From positions 420,001 to 441,000 of the forward strand of contig CAJNDS010002086.1 of the NCBI GenBank assembly GCA_905221605.1: 21,000 bases of DNA. The letters are read 5' to 3'. The notes under the pieces were generated by a model. The model had not been told where the DNA came from. It saw nothing but the letters and a program-made list of their open reading frames with translations, and searched no databases. Positions 1 to 7,677 of this stretch are shown here, in pieces (the stretch's first letter is position 1; every line of letters begins with the position of its first letter). Source of the stretch: Symbiodinium natans. Lineage: Eukaryota; Sar; Dinophyceae; Suessiales; Symbiodiniaceae. A program made the translations under genes and the position numbers.

Positions 1-120
1 CCCCCCTTGGGATTTTTTTATTTATGTTTACATAAAACCCAAGAGGATATTGGAAATATTATTTCGATGGAGGTTCTAAGGGGAGTATAGTCATCTACCT
101 AGGAGTCCTTGGGCAGGAGC
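1..120. repeat. Foldback arm at the left edge, possibly a truncated inverted-repeat element
   Basis: Positions 6-22 and about 29-45 form an imperfect foldback: CTTGGGA plus a T-rich run faces TAAAACCCAAG across a short loop. The size and AT-rich centre resemble the other small inverted-repeat elements in this window, but any outer end lies beyond the edge. No coding frame is convincing here. Confidence 0.25.
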
Positions 121-197
121 TCTTGGTGTGGTGAGACAGCATAAGTCATCCAAAGCATTCGGTCGAGCTCCCCACAGAGGGTAGGCGAGCGTGCGAG

Positions 198-337
198 GCT
201 ATTGGCGCGAGATCGACTTGGATCGGAACGGCACTGTGGATTTTGAGGAGTTCGTGATTTGGATGATCGATCGAGGGCCGGAGCACCTCATGCTGCGCAG
301 GGAGTGGATATCGCAGACCCTGGGTGCGGAGATTTGA
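198..337 (+). CDS. 3'-terminal exon of an EF-hand calcium-binding protein (partial)
   Basis: The plus frame is open from an in-frame TAG at 182-184 to TGA at 335-337. It reads YWREIDLDRNGTVDFEEF and then about 27 further residues. DLDRNGTVDFEE is a canonical 12-residue EF-hand loop: Asp at 1 and 3, Asn at 5, Gly at 6, hydrophobic Val at 8, Asp at 9 and Glu at 12. It is followed by a hydrophobic exiting helix (FVIWMIDRG). No ATG precedes the motif, so this is read as a last exon entered at an AG|G acceptor at 196-198. The loop should bind Ca2+. The parent protein, for example a calmodulin-like, kinase-linked or channel-linked EF-hand protein, cannot be named from one hand. No upstream exon could be placed in the 180 bp available. 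The motif is clear; the exact exon start is inferred. Confidence 0.65.
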
Positions 338-732
338 TCATGCGACGCGCAGGACGATTTGAATTCGCAGGGGTGTAGAGCTGCAGTATAACAATCCTCA
401 ACTCCCAACTCTAATTCCCGGCCAAGATACAAAGCTTGCAGTCGCAGATGTTCACCCAACAGACCTGAAGAAAGCCTGACGCTTGAGACATATGCAGTGG
501 TCCTTTCCTAGCTGGCCTGGTAGGGCCAAGGCCCCTGCGAAGCAGTTCCCCGCAGCCGAAAGGTCAGAGTCAGTAAACTTGGCACCCTGTAGAGCTCCGA
601 GGTTGCCCCAGAAGTAGCAAGTACTAAGTAACGCAAGAGAAAGCCCGTAAAGAAAGTAATAGACGAAACTTCAACGTCCCCCCCTAAACCCGAAACCCCT
701 AAGAACACTAAACCCTATAAGGCCCTGTCCTG
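338..732. other. No convincing gene; possible 3' flank of the EF-hand exon
   Basis: Short frames exist on the minus strand (199-459 and 508-708). The first is antisense to the EF-hand exon and the second shows no motif. A weak CCCTAAA trace lies near 690-716. I see no polyadenylation-type signal, but dinoflagellates generally lack AATAAA, so that is uninformative. Confidence 0.4.
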
Positions 733-835
733 GAGGACCAAATGAACCCTAAAAGGGTTTATGGTTCATATAGCTTAATAGGAATTATAGTAGTATAGGG
801 CATATGACCCCAATTTTAGGCTTCATTTCGTCCCC
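733..835. mobile_element. Small inverted-repeat element, family B, copy 1 (103 bp)
   Basis: The ends are imperfect inverted repeats of about 21 bp. The left end has GGACCAAATGAACCCTAAAA; the right end, reverse complemented, has GGGGACGAAATGAAGCCTAA. The interior is AT-rich (TTAATAGGAATTATAGTAGT). A copy about 90% identical in the same orientation lies at 8351-8454, and an interrupted copy at 18813-18937. There is no coding capacity, so this is MITE-like and non-autonomous. No clear target-site duplication is visible. Confidence 0.7.
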
Positions 836-948
836 AAGGGTAGCTTCAAAGCTCTCCATCCCTGCCAAGCGAGCTCCGCCCCTGAAAGGGGCGAGTGCTC
901 AGCTTTCGGAGCTCTTCGGGATTGAGGGCCTGGTTTGGGGCTGCGGTC

Positions 949-1032
949 TAGGGGTTTAGGGTTTAGGGTTTAGGGTTTAGGGGTTTAGGGTTTAGGGTTT
1001 AGGGTTTAGGGTTTAGGGTTTAGGGTTTAGGG
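949..1032 (+). repeat. Interstitial telomere-type array, TTTAGGG orientation
   Basis: About twelve heptamers, with two GGGGTTTA eight-base variants. The preceding spacer (836-948) has a protein-like minus-strand frame including LNPEELRKLS, which is too short to call. Confidence 0.95.
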
Positions 1033-1035
1033 CTA

Positions 1036-1157
1036 CTGCAAGCCTTCAACCCTGGACGTTGGGGGCGAACCTCCCGCAACCCTGAGTGCACCAGGGGTGC
1101 CCTACTGGAGAATCCAGATGGCTTCGAAGGGCACGGCGCTTTAATTCAACGCCACAG
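1036..1157 (+). CDS. Unidentified open segment after the array (possible exon)
   Basis: A plus frame runs from the end of the array to TAG at about 1155-1157, roughly 40 codons. It includes LLQAFNPGRWGRTSRNPE and ends in LIQRHS. It has no motif or ATG. It ends where an inverted-repeat element begins. A chance open frame is entirely possible. Confidence 0.15.
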
Positions 1158-1255
1158 CTAGGTAGGCCCCTGGGACATTTTATATTTTTCCCTTATTGGG
1201 TTTAAGAGGATCATATCTACGAATATTTTTCAAAGGGCTTTAAGGGCCATCCTAG
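1158..1255. mobile_element. Possible inverted-repeat element (98 bp)
   Basis: CTAGGTAGGCCC at the left faces CTAGGATGGCCC (reverse complement of the right end), 10 of 12 matching, around an AT-rich interior. The size and composition match the better-supported elements in this window. No second copy was seen. Confidence 0.35.
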
Positions 1256-1485
1256 TTTAGCGCGTAGGAGATGTCTGGGCTTGGCTCTGTGTACGCGTAT
1301 GCAAGAAACCAGCCAGAGTATTGCGGCACTGACTCCAAGGCAAGCTAGCATGAAACAGTGTCTGGCGCCTGCTTCATGCGCAAGCGGCCTGTGGCACAGG
1401 CCATGTCCAGAAAAGTGGTTCAGTTTTCAAAGTTTGTTAAATGCACCGAAGCACCGAATCGCAGCCTGAAAACTGCAAAGCAGGT

Positions 1486-1671
1486 CTACATCCAAGAGCG
1501 CTTAAGCCCCAAATCCGACTGTACAGCATCCACGACGCCTTTGCCGTCACCACTTAAGTCGAAGCCACGCGCAGTGAGTACCAAGTTCCACGTCCTTGCA
1601 CGAACCATGTCATGTAGCCTGAAGGGCATCCTTTGCGCTCGAGCCCTTCGCTCAGAGTCGGTCCCTCCATT
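1486..1671 (-). CDS. Fragment with an acidic GDG-type repeat (possible Ca2+-binding loop)
   Basis: The minus frame is open from an in-frame stop just above 1671 down to TAG at 1486-1488, about 61 codons. Its recognisable part is GFDLSGDGKGVVDAVQSDL. D-x-S-G-D-G-x followed by VVDAV resembles the tandem DTTGDG-type loops (dockerin/EF-hand-like or thrombospondin type-3-like) common in large algal proteins. Only one repeat is present, with an inserted residue after GDGK, so this may be an isolated exon or a decayed copy. The opposite strand carries a 116-codon frame (1358-1708) without motifs, so strand choice rests on the GDG motif alone. Confidence 0.35.
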   Translation of the reverse strand, partial: NGGTDSERRARAQRMPFRLHDMVRARTWNLVLTARGFDLSGDGKGVVDAVQSDLGLKRSWM

Positions 1672-1697
1672 TCAAAGCCCTCACTCAGTATACGGGA

Positions 1698-1729
1698 CTA
1701 AACCCTAAACCCTGAACCCTAAACCCTGA
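1698..1729 (-). repeat. Short telomere-type array, CCCTAAA orientation
   Basis: Four units with two CCCTGA variants. Further traces with the same orientation lie at 2007-2020 and 2459-2474. Confidence 0.85.
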
Positions 1730-2277
1730 GAATCAGCACCTCAAGGCTCCTGATACTCGTACCCCACCCTTAGGTCTCGGCTGTCGCACTTTCGACAAAT
1801 GGTCGTCACGGCTTGCCCCCCCACTATTCTTTCAGTCGCTCGCTTCGGTGCTTGAGGTTTCCTGAGGGTTCAAGAGAAGTCCCCATGTGGACGGACCCCT
1901 GTCCCCACATGGAAAGGTGGCTCAGGGCTTCGGACCCTCGGGTTGTGTGGACCTGGGACGCACGATTGCGAACGCATGGCGGTGTAGAGTTTGGAATGAG
2001 TCGGTTACCCTAAACCCTAATGAGTCGTTTTCTCAGGCTCCAAAAACTCTTCTTCGAGTTTAAGTAGCAGCGGCCCCTAAGGAGCCGAGAACGAAGGATC
2101 GGACAGTTGACAGGCGCGTGAGAGCCTGCCAGCGGTTCTTTTCAAGGGCACGAAGCAGAGGGTGCATCGTGCGGAACAGAAGAGGTGGAAGTGGCAGTCG
2201 TATCAATCCAGAAAGAACTCGCTGGGATTTGGATGTTTTGAACCGCAAACCCACAGTCTTAAGCTCTAGGCTCTACT
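1730..2277. other. No supported gene; short inverted repeat near 1884-1914
   Basis: Open frames at 1813-2013 (plus) and 2060-2254 (minus) show no family motif. The stretch from 2063 to about 2270 is open on both strands, which argues against reading either as coding. CCCCATGTGGAC near 1884 and GTCCCCACATGG near 1901 are both an inverted and a near-direct repeat. Confidence 0.4.
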
Positions 2278-2386
2278 AGGATGCCCAGTAGTGCCCTTAT
2301 TCCCTTTTTTTGGGGTTTAGGTTCCCTTATAAACGCCTTTAAGCAAAAAAGGGTACCCTTTTTAATCCTAGGTTACTGGGCAACCT
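2278..2386. mobile_element. Small inverted-repeat element (109 bp), single copy here
   Basis: AGGATGCCCAGTAGT at the left matches the reverse complement of the right end, AGGTTGCCCAGTAAC, with few mismatches. The interior is T/A-rich with facing arms TTCCCTTATAAA and AAAAAAGGGTACCC. The features match the other MITE-like elements. No target duplication was recognised. Confidence 0.5.
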
Positions 2387-2458
2387 GGTCTATAGACCCA
2401 CCTATCCATCGTCTTTTCGAGACTCTTTCCAAGCTGTAGGACTGTAGGATCGATACCA

Positions 2459-2579
2459 CCTAAACCCTAAACCCGATCCTTGCATCCTTCAGCCCCGACC
2501 TTGCGGTAGGCTTCCAGGGATTGAAGGGCTGGGTAGTGGTTTAGGGTTTAGGGTTTAGGGTTTAGGGTTTAGGGTTTAA
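2459..2579. repeat. Inverted pair of telomeric arrays around a 63-bp spacer
   Basis: Two CCCTAAA units (2459-2474) face six TTTAGGG units (about 2539-2579). The spacer read on the minus strand gives HYPALQSLEAYRKVGAEG, protein-like but short. The next spacer (2582-2690, plus) is also open and includes RMEADSSAGPSTKLREAG; it runs into the stop codon supplied by the next array. Confidence 0.85.
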
Positions 2580-2688
2580 GACTGCACTCGGACCAGGTTT
2601 CCGGCGAATGGAGGCGGATAGCTCGGCCGGGCCCTCGACAAAGCTGCGAGAAGCCGGCAGGCATAATGTAGGGGTCGGAAGAATTGCA

Positions 2689-2762
2689 AAACCCTAAGCC
2701 GTAAACCATATACCCTAAACCCTAAGTTACCCTAAACCCCTAATCCCCTAAACCCTAAACCT
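2689..2762 (-). repeat. Degenerate telomere-type array, CCCTAAA orientation
   Basis: Intact CCCTAAA units are mixed with CCCTAAG, CCGTAAACC and CCCCTAAT variants, which looks older than the uniform arrays. It is followed by an AT-rich stretch with a run of nine or ten C near 2812. Confidence 0.85.
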
Positions 2763-3029
2763 ATTCAAATAGTATTCCCTTATGGTCTTTTTCATAATTA
2801 TACTATCATAGCCCCCCCCCAAAACCCTATTCTAATTATTAAGGCCCCCGAGAGTAGGTTTTGCAAGCGGTATGACTCAAGATGGAGCCCGTTGTTGTTT
2901 AGGCCGAGGCTCACGGGCCCTGAGGAGGTTTCGAAGAATAGGACAGCATTGTGGCCTTGGAGGGGCATAAGGCCAAAGTCGGGTAAAGGTCTGAAGGGTT
3001 GAGGGTCTTGAGTCTTGATCTCCTAGCAC

Positions 3030-3111
3030 ACCAGGATGGGCTATCATCCCCATAATGAACCCTATAAAGGGCCGTTTTAAGAGGTTGCAGGGTATAATAG
3101 CCCGTCCTGGT
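3030..3111. mobile_element. Small inverted-repeat element, family C, copy 1 (82 bp)
   Basis: The ends ACCAGGATGGGCTAT and ATAGCCCGTCCTGGT are inverted repeats with one mismatch. The interior contains CATAATGAACCCTATAAAGG, which is also present, inverted, in the copy at 19371-19458. A possible truncated relative, only the right end reading GAATAGCCCGTCCT, lies near 6980-6994. Confidence 0.65.
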
Positions 3112-3216
3112 AGAGACTTGCCTCTGTATCGTCTAGGCCTGTATCCCAACCTTATGTACTCAGGCTGCAGGCGGCCGCGTTCCGCCTGGCAGCTTTCCAG
3201 GCCTGATGTTGGTTGG

Positions 3217-3260
3217 ATTTAGGTTTTAGGTTTTAGGGTTTAGGGTTTAGGGTTTAGGGT
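3217..3260 (+). repeat. Interstitial telomere-type array, TTTAGGG orientation
   Basis: About six units, the first with an extra T (GGTTTTAGG). The adjoining minus-strand frame takes its stop codon from this array. Confidence 0.9.
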
Positions 3261-3516
3261 GTTGAGAAGGGTTTAAAGTGGCATCGTCAATACCCAGGTT
3301 AGACACGAACTGCTCAGAGTTTGACATCGCCTTGGGCCCCCCCCAACCCTTCAACTCCAAAGCCCACAAGTGTTGTTGGTCGAGCTGAAGGCTTTTTTGG
3401 TATAGGATTGTGACAGACGTGCGACCCTCTGAATGCCACGATTTCCCATGTTGTGCTTGAAGATCCGGGCCCAGTGTCTCCCTAGTGGGCCCCTCGCCTG
3501 TTGTCTCGGAGCTCAA
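3261..3516 (-). CDS. Open frame with a TPR-like signature (weak)
   Basis: A minus-strand frame of 89 codons ends in the telomeric array. Its middle reads ILYQKSLQLDQQHLWALELK, which fits the second helix of a tetratricopeptide repeat followed by the first helix of the next (Y-x-K-x-L-x-L-D, then W-A-L-x-x-K-G). Only one unit is visible, and a G-run at 3338-3344 sits just after it and may disrupt the frame. If real, it would be a protein-interaction module fragment. The overlapping frames at 3482-3710 on both strands have no motif. Confidence 0.25.
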
Positions 3517-3653
3517 GACTTAGATGGCAGACCCGCAATGTCAACAGTGAAGCAACCCATGGAGGGAGGAAGCCTGTCATGACCCTGGTCCCAAATGTGC
3601 TGTCATTTTGCGCGGTCTCTGTCAGGGTAGCCTGTAGAGCATGTACACTGTCA

Positions 3654-3673
3654 ACCCTAAACCCTAAACCCTC
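3654..3673 (-). repeat. Short telomere-type trace, CCCTAAA orientation
   Basis: Three units only. The flanking sequence to 4070 has no supported gene. Confidence 0.8.
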
Positions 3674-4070
3674 AAGACCCGAGCGAGCGCTGCGCGAGCC
3701 CAAGCCCTAACTCTCCGACAGCTCGATCGTTGCTTTTCTGACAGGCATGTCGGGTTCAAGATTCAAGTGCAGACATGTACGTTTCCAGACTTGGCAGAAA
3801 CTCAAGACAGGTGAAGCCTTAGCCTGGAAGCCTCCGTTGCCTGGGCTATAAAAGGTTCCAGCATCCATCAGCAAACCTTCAAATAATCCGGAATGTCCAA
3901 CTTTACTATATTATGGGACCTGAAGCTCAGAAGTCTAGCTGTACCACGCGCATAGAGTGACGCAACTTCGACGCGCGTGCGGTCACAAGCGCCGCAGCTG
4001 CCAGAGGGCGCGAAGGGAGGCTCGGTCAAGGAGTTAGAGGAACTAGGTTGGCTTTTGGGATTTTGGGACT

Positions 4071-4122
4071 TATATATTTGTATATATATATATGTATGTG
4101 TAGTTATATATATATATATATA
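4071..4122. repeat. TA/TG microsatellite
   Basis: Alternating TA runs are interrupted by TTTG and GTATGTG. This explains the Ile/Tyr-rich minus-strand frame that covers it. Confidence 0.9.
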
Positions 4123-4398
4123 ACGCCGGATGTTTTTTTTGGCAGCCTTGCCTGACAACACGTGATGTCACGATAAAAACCAATTCGTCGTTCCTTCTGG
4201 AGAAATCTGGTTGGACAAATCAAGTTCTTACAGAAAGTGTCCCAGAATGCCAATTCCATAGAGGCTGCGTACGTGTCCAAGAAACAGCCATGCTTGCAAC
4301 CGAAGAAATCTGCTCACAGACCATCCTCTTGTACGAGTGGATTCGTGGCGTCCCGCCGATCCACTCTCACATCAGCATGTCCACGGTTCTCCACATGT

Positions 4399-4635
4399 TC
4401 ACACTCCAACTTTCCGCATTCCCGCATGTGACTGAAAGCCAGATGCCTGGTACAACATTGTAATCAACAGATTGGCTTCCCAATTTCCCGCGCCGCACAC
4501 GAGGAAGTAATGAAGCACGTCTGCTGAGGCAGACGCGTTCATGGCACCCTCGATTCTCCCACCGGCTGCTTTCCACAACAACTTGTCATACAAAACTGCT
4601 GGAAGGTCTTCGGGTCGATTGAACTGCCTTTGCAA
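4399..4635 (-). CDS. Unidentified exon-like open frame
   Basis: A 78-codon frame on the minus strand starts without an ATG, which suits an internal or terminal exon. It contains FNRPEDLPAVLYDKLLWKAA and then VLHYFLVCGAGNWEANLLIT, and ends in KVGV. The amino-acid balance, with hydrophobic and amphipathic stretches, looks like a folded protein, but I do not recognise a family. A second minus frame (4367-4576) and a plus frame (4237-4431) overlap and look less protein-like. Confidence 0.3.
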   Translation of the reverse strand: MQRQFNRPEDLPAVLYDKLLWKAAGGRIEGAMNASASADVLHYFLVCGAGNWEANLLITMLYQASGFQSHAGMRKVGV

Positions 4636-4803
4636 CTAGCTCAGTGCTTCTTGCATGTCTTATGTGGCTCCCGATGCTTTAACGCCTTAAGGTTTCTTTG
4701 GGTCTTTTGTGGCTGCCAGATCTCATGCACAGCTCAACACGAGCCTTGACACTCCAACCACACTTCGGCCCCACAGGCTCGTTGAGTTTAGTATTCAGGC
4801 TAG

Positions 4804-5031
4804 GTCAACAGTTATTTTGCAGACAATACTGTTTGTCGCAACCTGGATTGTGAAGGACAGGCTTCCCAGCAACTGTTGGTTTTTCGGGAATTATGTGGCG
4901 TTCTCCATGGTCGGAAGGCCCCGCGTCAAAGCTCCGTCATGGATGACGATGGTTTGGTGCTATATGCTGTCTTTGAGGAAGACGAGGCTACAGCTTGCGA
5001 ATGCGCAATCGCAACCTCAATCCCAACTTAG
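4804..5031 (+). CDS. Unidentified open segment after a TTTTGCAG acceptor-like site
   Basis: The frame is open from TAG at 4801-4803 to TAG at 5029-5031. A good acceptor-like sequence, TTATTTTGCAG, ends at 4821-4822, giving an exon of about 70 codons that includes LDCEGQASQQLLVFRELCG and an acidic tail, YAVFEEDEATACECAIA. A longer frame (4709-5149, 146 codons, has ATG) overlaps in another register, so the true register is uncertain. No family is recognised. Confidence 0.2.
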   Translation, partial: VNSYFADNTVCRNLDCEGQASQQLLVFRELCGVLHGRKAPRQSSVMDDDGLVLYAVFEEDEATACECAIATSIPT

Positions 5032-5240
5032 TTGTTCCTCTGTGCCCGAAGACTTGAACATATCGGAGGATTTTCGGCTTTGTGCACTTGCAGCTTTTCC
5101 AGTCCACTGTTTCGTGGGTTCAGGGACTGCCCCAAGAATGGCGAGTTGAGCAGCCCAAGCTGAGGGTGAGCCACGCCAACCGCCAAGTGGAAAAGGTGGA
5201 AGCGGGCCAACCGGTGAGCACGTAGCAAAAAATAGACCAC

Positions 5241-5342
5241 TTGGGATGTTCCACCTTTTATACCAACAGTCCTCAAGAGGGATCATAGAACCCCCTATTA
5301 CAGTACAATTAAGGACTGTCATTATAAGGGGGAGCATTCCAA
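5241..5342. mobile_element. Small inverted-repeat element (102 bp), single copy here
   Basis: TTGGGATGTTCCACCTTTTA faces the reverse complement of the right end, TTGGAATGCTCCCCCTTATA, with about five mismatches in 20. Facing inner motifs ACAGTCCTCAAGAGG and AATTAAGGACTGTC form a second pair of arms. No duplicated target site was recognised. Confidence 0.55.
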
Positions 5343-5642
5343 TGGACTACCGATATCCAGCGATCGGGGAGGGATCCCCTGAAACCCAGTCCAACCAACT
5401 CCTTGCACCACACTGCACACAGCTCTTAGGAGGACTACCCACCTGGGGTCCTTTTTTGGGTACCTGAAATATGAGGGGATAATAGCAACCCCAAAAGGGA
5501 CCCTAAGTTAGAAATGTTTGCCTGGGCTTTGAAGGCAGTAGCAGCGACAACCACCCGGGCGGGGGAGGAAGGGAGAACATCAACACCGTACGGGGTGAGC
5601 AGAGGCGTGGTAGGGTGATTGACTCCTTACCCACGCCCCCAA
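5343..5642. other. No gene; one very short inverted repeat at 5452-5507
   Basis: CCTGGGGTCCTTTTTTGGG near 5452 faces AACCCCAAAAGGGACCC ending near 5503, a 56-bp foldback that could be a shortened relative of the larger elements. The remaining sequence has no motif-bearing frame. Confidence 0.35.
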
Positions 5643-5715
5643 AAGGAGAGAGAAAGAGGGAGAGGGAGAGGGAGAGGGAGAGAGAGAGAGAGAGACAGAG
5701 CGAGAGAGAGTGAGA
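5643..5715 (+). repeat. GA-rich microsatellite (GGGAGA to GA)
   Basis: AGGGAG hexamers grade into GA dimers. It creates an artificial Ser/Leu-rich frame on the minus strand (5503-5823), which should not be read as a protein. Confidence 0.9.
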
Positions 5716-5843
5716 AACGAGACTAGCAGAATAGGGACACTTGGGCAAGTGAAAGTGGTGGCAGGCTGAACTGCGTGCAGCCCATGCTGCTGAAGGCGAT
5801 GGATGCACCAAGTGACGCTGCAATTCTATTGCTGAGTTTGTAA

Positions 5844-5953
5844 CCCAGATCTTCCAAAACCCCTTAATTAAGGAATGTACCCTAATTGATACTAAGGATC
5901 CTTATCAGGAATTAAGGTATATACCCTAATTAAGGGGTTTTGGAAGATCTGGG
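5844..5953. mobile_element. Palindromic inverted-repeat element, family A, copy 1 (110 bp)
   Basis: The terminal inverted repeats are perfect for 27 bp, beginning CCCAGATCTTCCAAAACCCC. The whole element folds back around a central AAGGATCCTT palindrome. The copy at 15125-15234 has the same length, lies in the opposite orientation and is about 90% identical. Flanks suggest at most a 2-bp target duplication (AA here, TT at the other copy). It ends 74 bp before the ankyrin gene's start codon, so it may contribute to that gene's 5' leader or promoter. Confidence 0.8.
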
Positions 5954-6027
5954 AACATGCAAGGGGTCCACGCCATGTGTGCGTGTGTCGTCGTTTGCCT
6001 GTTCGTGTGCATGCGTGATGCGTGCGA

Positions 6028-6762
6028 ATGGTGTCAGGCGAGGTGCTGCGCACTGCGGACTCCCGAGGGTGGACTCCCATCCTGCATGCTGCTTTTGCTG
6101 GCAAAGCAAAGTCCCTTCGAATCTTGACCGCGCTGCTGGGCCCTTCGTGTCTCGAAGCACGCACCCCAGATGGAAGCTCAGCAGCTCATTTGGCTGCTAC
6201 AGAAGGTCACGTGGAGTGCTTGCAGGCCCTGGCGGCCTTGGGTGCTGATCTCAAAGCTGCAGACTCCAGCGGCTGGACGGCATTACATGCCGCAGCCGCT
6301 GCTGGAAAGGTTGAGTCTTGCCAGATACTGAAAGATCTTGGACTGGAGATGGGCCACAAGACCCCTGAGGGCTGGACCCCTGTACACTGCGCAGCGTTCA
6401 GTGGAGCTGTTGCAAGCCTGGGGGCGCTACAGGATCTGGGGGCCAGCCTGGAGGAGCCAGATGTCGATGGAGAGGCACCTGCGCACAAAGCGGCTGCTGC
6501 TGGCCAAGACGCTTGTTTACGAGAGCTTCACAAACTGGGTGCGCGCCTTGACAGTGCCGACCAAAGCGGCCGAACACCAGCACACTTTGCAGCTGCCGAA
6601 GGGGAAGCTGCCTGCTTGAAAGTACTCCACGAGCTTGGGGTCTGCTTGGGGGCCGAAGATAGCATGGGCGAGACTCCCATGGACAAGGCAGACATTGAAG
6701 AGCAATCGGAGTGCATTCAGCTTCTGCAAAGGCTTTTAAACTTAGAGCGCGTTGCGGAGTGA
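6028..6762 (+). CDS. Ankyrin-repeat protein, intronless, 244 residues
   Basis: This is the one complete gene that can be called with confidence. From ATG 6028 to TGA 6760-6762 the product is almost entirely ankyrin repeats of about 33 residues: six good units and a degenerate seventh. Diagnostic units include DSRGWTPILHAAFAGK, PDGSSAAHLAATEGH, SGWTALHAAAAAGK, EGWTPVHCAAFSG, DGEAPAHKAAAAG and SGRTPAHFAAAEG. The seventh reads MGETPMDKADIEEQ and lacks the AA core, as expected of a C-terminal capping repeat. Such proteins act as protein-binding scaffolds; the partner cannot be predicted. There is no signal peptide, membrane segment or enzymatic domain. The start is chosen at ATG 6028 because an in-frame TGA lies at 6016-6018; GTG 6022 is less likely. 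No intron is needed. The sequence is GC-richer at third positions than the surrounding repeats. An inverted-repeat element lies just upstream. A longer N-terminus joined by splicing remains possible. Confidence 0.85.
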   Translation: MVSGEVLRTADSRGWTPILHAAFAGKAKSLRILTALLGPSCLEARTPDGSSAAHLAATEGHVECLQALAALGADLKAADSSGWTALHAAAAAGKVESCQILKDLGLEMGHKTPEGWTPVHCAAFSGAVASLGALQDLGASLEEPDVDGEAPAHKAAAAGQDACLRELHKLGARLDSADQSGRTPAHFAAAEGEAACLKVLHELGVCLGAEDSMGETPMDKADIEEQSECIQLLQRLLNLERVAE

Positions 6763-7090
6763 TCACGGGCGAGAGAAGAATCGACAATACCAGCTGCAGT
6801 GCCGGCCTGCTTTAGCTTTCTGTCCTGTTGCCCATGATAGAGAGAAGTTCCAGAAGCGCACCGAAAAATTGGCGCCAGCTTCTGCATCAGGGCTTATACA
6901 GTTTCCAGTAGTCACCCGCCTTAGCGTTCTTAGAGGCCTTGACCCTTGTCAAGGGGTTATAGGTTAAGTTATCGGGTACGAATAGCCCGTCCTTGCTACT
7001 CACACACTGAACCTCGAAGATTGAACTGAGAATGGGATTCATGTGTTTAGGTGTTACTGGCTTCTCGCCCTGATGGAAGTCTTCATCTTG
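6763..7090. other. 3' flank of the ankyrin gene; no gene seen
   Basis: No motif-bearing frame. Near 6945-6994 is a possible truncated family C element end (GAATAGCCCGTCCT). A CATCTTGCAG acceptor-like sequence at 7084-7093 opens the exon-like cluster that follows. Confidence 0.35.
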
Positions 7091-7137
7091 CAGGTTCAAA
7101 GGGCTTCAGAACCGCAGAGATACACGTGTGGCTGTAA

Positions 7138-7468
7138 GTTTCAGTGCTTCTCAGGTGCTTAGACGGAAACGCCATGATGCCCACTGCGGCAATTGAGGCA
7201 ATCCTAGGAGGCCCGCAGCATACAGCCCGTCCGGAACCTCCTGACCCCAACCTTCGAGGCACCCAAGCCAAAGCAATCTCGAAGATCTTCAAGTTGGCAG
7301 AAGCAACGCTGTAGACGACTCGCCCGGCAAACCGAACATATCCAAAGACTGTGGGAAACTCACGAGGCTTGTGCCCAGAAGGGGAACGAGTCGCTGTTCG
7401 TCGAGGAGGGCGGCCTGCTGGGCGCATGCGCCTCGGAAGTTGGCGGGTCCGGGCCAAGAAGGGCCTAA
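7138..7468 (+). pseudogene. Coding-like locus split between two frames (frameshift or short intron)
   Basis: The first frame is open from 7138 to TAG at 7312-7314, with an acceptor-like TGCTTCTCAG|G ending at 7154. It reads MMPTAAIEAILGGPQH and, near its end, AKAISKIFKLAEATL. The second frame, one base on, overlaps and runs to TAA at 7466-7468. Its distinctive part is RQTEHIQRLWETHEACAQ followed by FVEEGGLLGACASEVGG. The two stretches abut near 7310-7325, so a one-base frameshift (mutation or assembly error) could make one protein of roughly 100 residues; I have not restored it. A 124-codon minus frame (7083-7457) overlaps and is the main rival. I do not recognise the family. The inverted-repeat element that follows begins 12 bp after the stop. 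Confidence 0.35.
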
Positions 7469-7480
7469 CAGGGCCTAAGG

Positions 7481-7581
7481 CTTACTGGCTCAAAACCCAA
7501 CTTTTCAACTTTTGGGCTTCTTATAAGGTAGTAAATTCTGAAAGTTTCAACTTTTATTTCCTGGGTTTTTGGGCCAGTAAG
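7481..7581 (+). mobile_element. Inverted-repeat element, family D, copy 1 (101 bp), with 4-bp target duplication
   Basis: The ends CTTACTGGCTCAAAACCCA and TGGGTTTTTGGGCCAGTAAG are inverted repeats. The element is flanked directly by AAGG on both sides (7477-7480 and 7582-7585). The copy at 8562-8661 differs by about four positions, so both are recent. No coding capacity. Confidence 0.85.
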
Positions 7582-7605
7582 AAGGTCAGATGTGTTTTTT
7601 TGCAG

Positions 7606-7677
7606 CATACGCTGCCGGGCAGCATAGGTCAAACGCTCTGCAGGCTACTGGCCGGCACTTGGGTTGTTTGCATCTGA
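7606..7677 (+). CDS. Short exon-like segment after a strong TTTTTTGCAG acceptor
   Basis: A T-run followed by GCAG ends at 7605, only 20 bp beyond the family D target duplication. The following frame, HTLPGSIGQTLCRLLAGTWV plus three residues, ends at TGA 7675-7677. If the upstream locus and this exon belong together, the element sits inside their intron. A second good acceptor, CTTCTTTCTTGCAG, ends at 7795, and an acidic frame (EKVERELEFEPPEANAK) lies at about 7947-8000. No family is recognised. Confidence 0.25.
   Translation, partial: HTLPGSIGQTLCRLLAGTWVVCI

Noticed and set aside
949-1032. Regular repeats as a CRISPR array
   Set aside because: The units are 7 bp with no spacers, there are no cas genes, and the DNA is eukaryotic in character.
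3868-4161. 97-codon minus frame with Ile/Tyr repeats
   Set aside because: The distinctive part is the TA microsatellite; nothing else resembles a domain.
5503-5823. Ser/Leu-repeat protein on the minus strand
   Set aside because: It is a translation of the GA microsatellite.
6207-6787. Minus-strand and shifted frames over the ankyrin gene
   Set aside because: They are shadows of the GC-rich ankyrin frame, which alone shows repeated TPxHxAA motifs.
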